A program made the translations under genes and the position numbers. The notes beneath the pieces are model-generated. The model searched no databases. It was not told where the DNA came from and saw only the letters and a list, made by a program, of their open reading frames with translations. A DNA stretch of 64,000 nt from an uncultured bacterium. Its GTDB lineage: Bacteria; Cyanobacteriota; Vampirovibrionia; Gastranaerophilales; Gastranaerophilaceae. The stretch's first letter is position 1, and the number at the start of each line of letters is the position of its first letter. The stretch is taken from assembly GCA_902776035.1 (NCBI GenBank), contig CACYOO010000014.1, positions 1 to 64,000 on the forward strand. The letters are read 5' to 3'. Shown here one piece after another: positions 60,472 through 64,000 of the stretch.

Positions 60472-61362
60472 TTATAAATTATTCTTTTTTTCTCTTTGAT
60501 TTAATGTATCTTCAAATTGTTTGAATATATCTGAGCCGACAAGTTGTTCTAAAGCTGCTCTTTTAGAATAAAATTCATTTTTAGCTTTCATTTGCATATC
60601 AAGAGAATCTCTGTAATATGCATCAGAAATTAAAAGATGCTCATCTTTTTTGTTCTGTGCAAATTTATAATTATTTTGTCTTTCTTTTACCATTTTTGAT
60701 ACCATTGCAAGAGTTTTTCTGGCAGTCATGTAATCATAATATCTGTTAATGATATTTTGTTGTAAATCCTCTATTTTTCGGACTAAAATAATCATATCCG
60801 CATCATTTACTTTTGTGTATTTATAGTTTAAAGCTTTTGTATCTTGTCCCATAATACCCATGACAGAACTTGTAAAAAAAGAACCTGTTGCAAGTAATGG
60901 ATTGCCTGAACCGGCACCGATTAGTGTTGACATATTTGCGATTGTCATTAATACATTTTTAACAGATTTATCATCCGGTTTATCAGCATCCGGATTAGAT
61001 AGTTTGTATATTGCAAATTTTATGGTATCACTTTTTACGGCAGCGCCTTGCCATAACATTGATAAATCACCCATTGTGTCTTCACTTTCCATTTGTAAAT
61101 CTTTTGATATTTCAAGTGAAATTTTCTTTATACTTAAATCTGCATAAGTTAAACCGGCAGTATTTAAGTCATCATTTTTTTTATTTTTAACTTTCTTCTG
61201 TTTTATCAAATCTTTAACTTTATATTCTTTTTCTATATCATCTGTTGTTCCTACACGATAAGCAGGATTTTTTGGCTCTTTTACATTATCAAGTTCTACT
61301 GCAAATGAAAATGATGTAAGTGAAAATATAAATAACACTGTTATAAAAATTCGTTTTATCAT
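60472..61362 (-). CDS. Exported helical protein, paralogue 1
   Basis: A 296-residue protein with a signal peptide (MIKRIFITVLFIFSLTSFSFA). The mature part is helical: a conserved block MLWQGAAVKSDTIKFAIYKLS, a Gly/Ser-rich hydrophobic stretch, then a coiled-coil region (IINRYYDYMTARKTLAMVSK, KNEFYSKRAALEQLVG) like one TolC hairpin. It overlaps paralogue 2 by four bases (ATGA) and follows its AAAGGCGG site, so they are made together. Possibly a periplasmic adaptor; not proven. Confidence 0.7.
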   Translation of the reverse strand: MIKRIFITVLFIFSLTSFSFAVELDNVKEPKNPAYRVGTTDDIEKEYKVKDLIKQKKVKNKKNDDLNTAGLTYADLSIKKISLEISKDLQMESEDTMGDLSMLWQGAAVKSDTIKFAIYKLSNPDADKPDDKSVKNVLMTIANMSTLIGAGSGNPLLATGSFFTSSVMGIMGQDTKALNYKYTKVNDADMIILVRKIEDLQQNIINRYYDYMTARKTLAMVSKMVKERQNNYKFAQNKKDEHLLISDAYYRDSLDMQMKAKNEFYSKRAALEQLVGSDIFKQFEDTLNQREKKNNL

Positions 61363-62174
61363 TTAATACCGCCTTTGTAAAGTGTACTATTTATATTAAA
61401 TTGATACAAATTTAGATTGTCTACAGCTTTTTTACCTGCAAGTCTTTGTAGTTCAAGGTGATATTTTTTAGCCGCTTGTTCTGCCTGATATTCCTGTAAA
61501 ACCATATTATCGTACATTGAGGAAGATATGGTTATCTCAAGAATATTTCCGTTATCAAGGGCTTGTGTATAGTTTTTATTGTAAAGTAATAGCCGTGAAC
61601 GAGTATCTTTCAATAAAGATAATGAATTTTTGTAATTGTAATAAGAATCGATTAACCTATCTTGCAAATTTTCAACAAGTCCTGCAAGTTCAATTAATTC
61701 TGTATCTGTTAAAGGAACTTCGTGAGGGACATTTTTTTTATTTAATAAATTTTGTGCTAATTTTCCTATAGCAAATGAACTTGTTTGAATATAAGCATCT
61801 CCGCCTACAAATGCAGGAATAAATGAAGCTCCGCTTATAATTGCAGATAAAGTTTTTGACATCAAAGACGAATGAATACGTCTTTGACTTTCCGGTGTTG
61901 AAAGTTTTTTTAATGCAAATTCTATAACTTTATCATTTTCAACAGTTCCTTTCCATAGATTTTCTATATCTTCAAGATCTTTTTGTTTTTGAAGTTCTAT
62001 TAAATCTTCTATAATCTTTTTGTCTTTTATAACAAGAGAACCGTTTAATTTTTTTACAGGTGGCTTTAATTTTACAGCAGGTTTTTCAACTTTATTCAAG
62101 TTGACTGGTTCTTCCGCCTGTACGGGAAAGAATGAATAAATTATAAATAAACATACCCACAAAAGCTTCTTCAT
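61359..62174 (-). CDS. Exported helical protein, paralogue 2
   Basis: A 271-residue protein with a signal peptide (MKKLLWVCLFIIYSFFPVQA). It shares with its neighbour the block NLWKGTVENDKVIEFALKKL, the hydrophobic middle and the coiled-coil end (RLIDSYYNYKNSLSLLKDTR, EYQAEQAAKKYHLELQRLAG). ATG 62174 is chosen over an upstream frame start at 62228, because it gives a normal signal peptide. The pair arose by tandem duplication. The family is unknown to me. Confidence 0.7.
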   Translation of the reverse strand: MKKLLWVCLFIIYSFFPVQAEEPVNLNKVEKPAVKLKPPVKKLNGSLVIKDKKIIEDLIELQKQKDLEDIENLWKGTVENDKVIEFALKKLSTPESQRRIHSSLMSKTLSAIISGASFIPAFVGGDAYIQTSSFAIGKLAQNLLNKKNVPHEVPLTDTELIELAGLVENLQDRLIDSYYNYKNSLSLLKDTRSRLLLYNKNYTQALDNGNILEITISSSMYDNMVLQEYQAEQAAKKYHLELQRLAGKKAVDNLNLYQFNINSTLYKGGIK

Positions 62175-62287
62175 AACAAATTTATAGCACATAAAAAATG
62201 ATAAATCCAACGGTCTATAAAAATACATCCTTTGATTGTTATAAAATCCTAAAAAAATTTGTAGAATATTGAAAAAGAGGGGTAAAA

Positions 62288-63070
62288 GTGGAACTTACAA
62301 CTAATAATCAAAATAAAGAATTAATCTCGGATTTAGTCATAACATCACCATTAACACATGATGAATCATATACTTTTTGTGTAAAGGGTGATGCTTTAAG
62401 ATTGGCAAATATGTTTAAGGAATCTGTTCCTAAATATTTACGTTCAATAATGATAAATCATGACAATGATGATGCATATTACGGATTAGCATTATCTTAC
62501 AAGGGGTTACAAAATTATGTAAAAGCCATAGAAATATTAAAAAGATTAGAAAATTACAGACCTGATGATTTTTCGGTATACTATGAACTTGGTATTTGCA
62601 GTTTGATGAATGGTGAGCCGGTTAATGCAATAAAGTATTTGATTAAATCTATAAAACTTAATCCTGACAATTTTAATGCTCAAGTACAATTAGCACTTGC
62701 ACATGAACTTGTTGGAGAACAAGATATGGCATTGATGATTTATCAGAGGATAATAGAATTTGCTCCGGACTTTTTAAAGGCATACAAACATAAAGCAGCA
62801 TTACTGATGAGTTTAGAAGAATATAAAGATGCAAGTTCTGTTTTTAATGAAATCTTAAAAGTTCAGCCGGCTTATACAAAAGCGTTATTAGGTATAGGAA
62901 TTTGTTTTGATAAATTAAAACGAAGCGTTGATGCAATGAGATATTATATTAAATTTGTCAATAACAGACCGGATTCAGCACATACACCATTTGTTAAAAA
63001 CAGATTAACTGCTCTTAAACGAGAACGTCCACAGGATAAAAAACTTTCACTTGTTACAAACCCAATTTAA
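62288..63070 (+). CDS. TPR-repeat protein
   Basis: A 260-residue soluble protein made of about six tetratricopeptide repeats: ALRLANMFKESVPKYLRSI, DAYYGLALSYKGLQNYVKAI, FSVYYELGICSLMNGEPVNA and others. TPRs mediate protein contacts. The start codon is GTG, with AGAGGGG seven bases upstream. No signal peptide. It has its own terminator. Partner unknown. Confidence 0.82.
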   Translation: MELTTNNQNKELISDLVITSPLTHDESYTFCVKGDALRLANMFKESVPKYLRSIMINHDNDDAYYGLALSYKGLQNYVKAIEILKRLENYRPDDFSVYYELGICSLMNGEPVNAIKYLIKSIKLNPDNFNAQVQLALAHELVGEQDMALMIYQRIIEFAPDFLKAYKHKAALLMSLEEYKDASSVFNEILKVQPAYTKALLGIGICFDKLKRSVDAMRYYIKFVNNRPDSAHTPFVKNRLTALKRERPQDKKLSLVTNPI

Positions 63071-63072
63071 TA

Positions 63073-63110
63073 AAAATACACCATTGTTTTTAAAAGCAAT
63101 GGTGTATTTT
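63073..63110. terminator. Bidirectional terminator
   Basis: AAAATACACCATTG (63073-63086) pairs perfectly with CAATGGTGTATTTT (63097-63110); T-runs on both strands. Confidence 0.85.
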
Positions 63111-63142
63111 ATTAAAATAACTTATTAAGAAAATTGTTAGTT

Positions 63143-63412
63143 TTAAGATTTAAACATATCTTTTTTATCATTAATGAAATCTTGAATATTGCTCATAATT
63201 TCATCACCTTTTTTTTGCAAATCAGAAACAACATTTTCAGCTTTTTCTTGTATGTCTTTAACTCTTTCATCTGTTCTTTCCATAACCTCTTTTGCTGTAT
63301 CAGATAACATTTCTCTAGTTTCTTTTCCTGATTTAGGTGCTAGTAATATTCCTGTTACAGCTCCCAATGCTGCTCCTACTGCAAAACCTATAAAAAATTT
63401 TCCTGCTGACAT
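63143..63412 (-). CDS. YtxH-domain protein
   Basis: An 89-residue protein with the YtxH signature at the N-terminus: a Gly/Ala-rich membrane helix (FFIGFAVGAALGAVTGILLA) followed by PKSGKETREML and a long charged helix. Such proteins are small membrane-associated stress proteins of unclear function. AGGAGAAAA precedes the ATG. It is in the same direction as the DUF948 gene, a common pairing. Confidence 0.85.
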   Translation of the reverse strand: MSAGKFFIGFAVGAALGAVTGILLAPKSGKETREMLSDTAKEVMERTDERVKDIQEKAENVVSDLQKKGDEIMSNIQDFINDKKDMFKS

Positions 63413-63475
63413 AATTTTTCTCCTTTATAATTTTTATTACATTTTACTTTTAACATACCCGATGTTTTTTTACTA

Positions 63476-63868
63476 TTAGTCTTTTTGGTTATTTGATTTA
63501 AATATTTTTACAACTGTTGTAAAACCTTTGAGTATGCCATTGAACAATGAACCTGAAATAAATTTTAACTTAGATATTGTGGCACTACTAAAACCAAATA
63601 CATCACTCATTGTATCACGCATTTTATCTATGCCTTTATCGGTTGATTTTATAAAATCATTTACGGTATGTAAAGATTCATTTATTTCTCTCAATGTTGG
63701 TCGTAATTCATTTCTTATAACAGTTGCAGTTTCATCTACATTTTGTGCAAGTTTTGATAAATCAATTATTAATTTAATCAAAAAACCTCCTACAATTAAG
63801 AACATAACACCTGTTACTGTTACTAAAAATGTTATTCCGTTATTTAATAATATTTGTGATGATTCCAT
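63476..63868 (-). CDS. DUF948 membrane protein
   Basis: A 130-residue protein with one membrane helix near the N-terminus (FLVTVTGVMFLIVGGFLIKL) and a helical region (LAQNVDETATVIRNELRPTL, then TVNDFIKSTDKGIDKMRD) typical of DUF948 proteins, which often accompany YtxH proteins. AAAGGATAAG precedes the ATG. Function unknown; possibly general stress. Confidence 0.8.
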   Translation of the reverse strand: MESSQILLNNGITFLVTVTGVMFLIVGGFLIKLIIDLSKLAQNVDETATVIRNELRPTLREINESLHTVNDFIKSTDKGIDKMRDTMSDVFGFSSATISKLKFISGSLFNGILKGFTTVVKIFKSNNQKD

Positions 63869-63887
63869 TTTACTTATCCTTTACTTT

Positions 63888-63989
63888 CTAATTAATTTCA
63901 TACTCATCATTTGATTCTTCAAGTCTTTTTGCTTTTTCTAATCTATTAGATTTTAGAGAATTAGCCAATCTTTTAAATTGTTTTTCCAT
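63888..63989 (-). CDS. Small basic protein or C-terminus of a gene crossing the window edge
   Basis: An open frame gives 33 residues from an ATG: MEKQFKRLANSLKSNRLEK and on to NDEYEIN. The frame is also open from the window edge to this ATG, and no ribosome binding site precedes the ATG. It is therefore more likely the end of a longer gene upstream of DUF948. It ends 19 bp before the DUF948 start. Confidence 0.4.
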   Translation of the reverse strand: MEKQFKRLANSLKSNRLEKAKRLEESNDEYEIN

Positions 63990-64000
63990 TTTATATTTAA

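Overview
The window is AT-rich bacterial DNA from a diderm organism. KdsA (KDO for lipopolysaccharide), an MsbA-like exporter, an AsmA-like protein and GlmU point to an outer membrane. RNase HIII, a PSP1/RicT-type protein and many lineage-specific small proteins point away from Proteobacteria. My best guess is a gut Vampirovibrionia/Melainabacteria (Gastranaerophilales) genome. This is inference from gene content and composition; no rRNA is present to test it.

Positions 1 to about 12,500 are an accessory island of defence-like and mobile debris. It holds two AAA ATPases of the DUF4143 type, each preceded by phased direct repeats over its promoter. It also holds a Ser/Thr kinase with an unknown convergent partner, a tandem-AAA+ ATPase, and an internally deleted tyrosine recombinase. 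A broken BREX locus follows (brxA, brxB and a brxC cut to about 180 codons and joined to a WG-repeat gene), then a DNA-deoxyinosine glycosylase. Positions 12,500 to 14,530 hold an odd-composition stretch and two tandem paralogous genes of unknown function.

Positions 14,500 to 37,000 are mostly chromosomal housekeeping. They encode a hybrid histidine kinase with its response regulator, an M15 peptidase, RNase HIII, GlmU, a PiT phosphate transporter with its DUF47 partner, tRNA-Lys and a HI0933-type flavoprotein. FolK, ComM/YifB, an amine-oxidase-like flavoprotein, a lytic transglycosylase, an aroC-aroK-aroB operon, and RadA behind a BlaI-type regulator complete the stretch. From 37,100 to 40,400 a TetR regulator with a perfect palindromic operator leads an operon of small redox or detoxification-like enzymes.

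From 40,400 to the end come ribH, murQ-gpsA-ricT, an orphan sugar-binding protein, tRNA-Pro, kdsA-MBL hydrolase-pheS, glyS with an MsbA-like exporter, and a GT39-like membrane protein. An AsmA-like giant, a zinc phospholipase C homologue, a paralogous pair of exported coiled-coil proteins, a TPR protein and a YtxH/DUF948 pair finish the window.

Two patterns cut across the annotation. First, three loci (about 23.65-23.94 kb, 40.46-40.72 kb and 45.57-45.82 kb) carry tandem copies of a small element that starts ACTCTGC(CGA), ends GAGAGG and has a variable inverted repeat inside. Each copy splits a partial copy of the neighbouring tRNA or tRNA-like sequence. I know of no described element like this. 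Second, five lineage-specific or cell-wall genes have sigma-28-like promoter matches (TAAAGTTT-like, 11-12 bp, GCCGATAA-like), which suggests a shared regulon.
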